A stretch of DNA of 5,073 nucleotides, taken from contig CAQJOC010000086.1 of NCBI GenBank assembly GCA_948815685.1, positions 1 through 5,073 of the forward strand, written 5' to 3'. The DNA comes from an uncultured Eubacteriales bacterium (lineage in GTDB: Bacteria; Bacillota; Clostridia; Oscillospirales; Acutalibacteraceae). The position numbers and the translations under genes were made by a program. The notes beneath the pieces are model-generated. The model worked only from the letters and a program-made list of their open reading frames with translations. It did no database searches and was not told the DNA's origin. Shown here one piece after another: positions 5,032 through 5,073 of this stretch (positions within the stretch are counted from its first letter, which is position 1; the number at the start of each line of letters is the position of its first letter).

Positions 5032-5073
5032 CTAAAATTGATTGAGCAAAAAGTCTATTTTAATTTCGATGGA
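5032..5073 (-). CDS. Possible 3' end of a convergent gene running off the right edge
   Basis: From the right edge a minus-strand frame reads SIEIKIDFLLNQF and stops at TAG (5032-5034). Thirteen codons are far too few to identify anything or to exclude chance. The argument for it is position: a minus-strand terminator-like hairpin follows 53 bases downstream. Confidence 0.25.
   Translation of the reverse strand, partial: SIEIKIDFLLNQF

Overview
The window is AT-rich bacterial DNA with strong Shine-Dalgarno sites (GGAGG and AAGGAG types). Its gene content points to a low-GC member of the Bacillota, most likely class Clostridia: a RodA/FtsW-type SEDS protein, a clostridial-type zinc-ribbon/kinase-like membrane protein, ZapA, a trimeric dUTPase, and a flavoprotein with the compact cysteine motif of iron-sulfur flavoproteins. 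Genus cannot be fixed from the sequence.

Layout. The left two thirds is read from the minus strand. rodA (2202-3344) is followed two bases later by a flavodoxin-fold iron-sulfur flavoprotein (1582-2199), whose Shine-Dalgarno site is made of the last codons of rodA. After a 484-base gap without a convincing gene comes a zinc-ribbon/kinase-like gene (60-1097). The right third is read from the plus strand: zapA (3870-4223) and dut (4468-4926), each with its own plausible promoter. rodA and zapA diverge from a 525-base intergenic region that holds nested and competing inverted repeats and a small unsupported ORF. At the right edge a minus-strand terminator-like hairpin and a short open C-terminal frame suggest a further gene converging on dut.

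How the genes relate. rodA (peptidoglycan polymerisation) and zapA (FtsZ-ring stabilisation) both belong to cell-envelope growth and division. The kinase-like protein has the layout of membrane-anchored Ser/Thr kinases that often act in envelope control, but its catalytic residues are gone, so it would act as a sensor or scaffold rather than a phosphotransferase. dut is nucleotide-pool housekeeping.

Most unusual points: (1) the kinase-like protein has lost the VAIK lysine, the alpha-C glutamate, the HRD aspartate and the DFG aspartate; (2) its reading frame ends at the only TAG among the five complete genes, in the middle of what looks like a transmembrane helix that continues in frame to the window edge; (3) competing inverted repeats lie upstream of rodA; (4) a 34-base imperfect direct repeat rich in GTTGAAA and GTGGAAAA words flanks the dut leader, one copy containing the likely promoter and the other the ribosome-binding site and GTG start. 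Three of the five genes use non-ATG starts (TTG, TTG, GTG).
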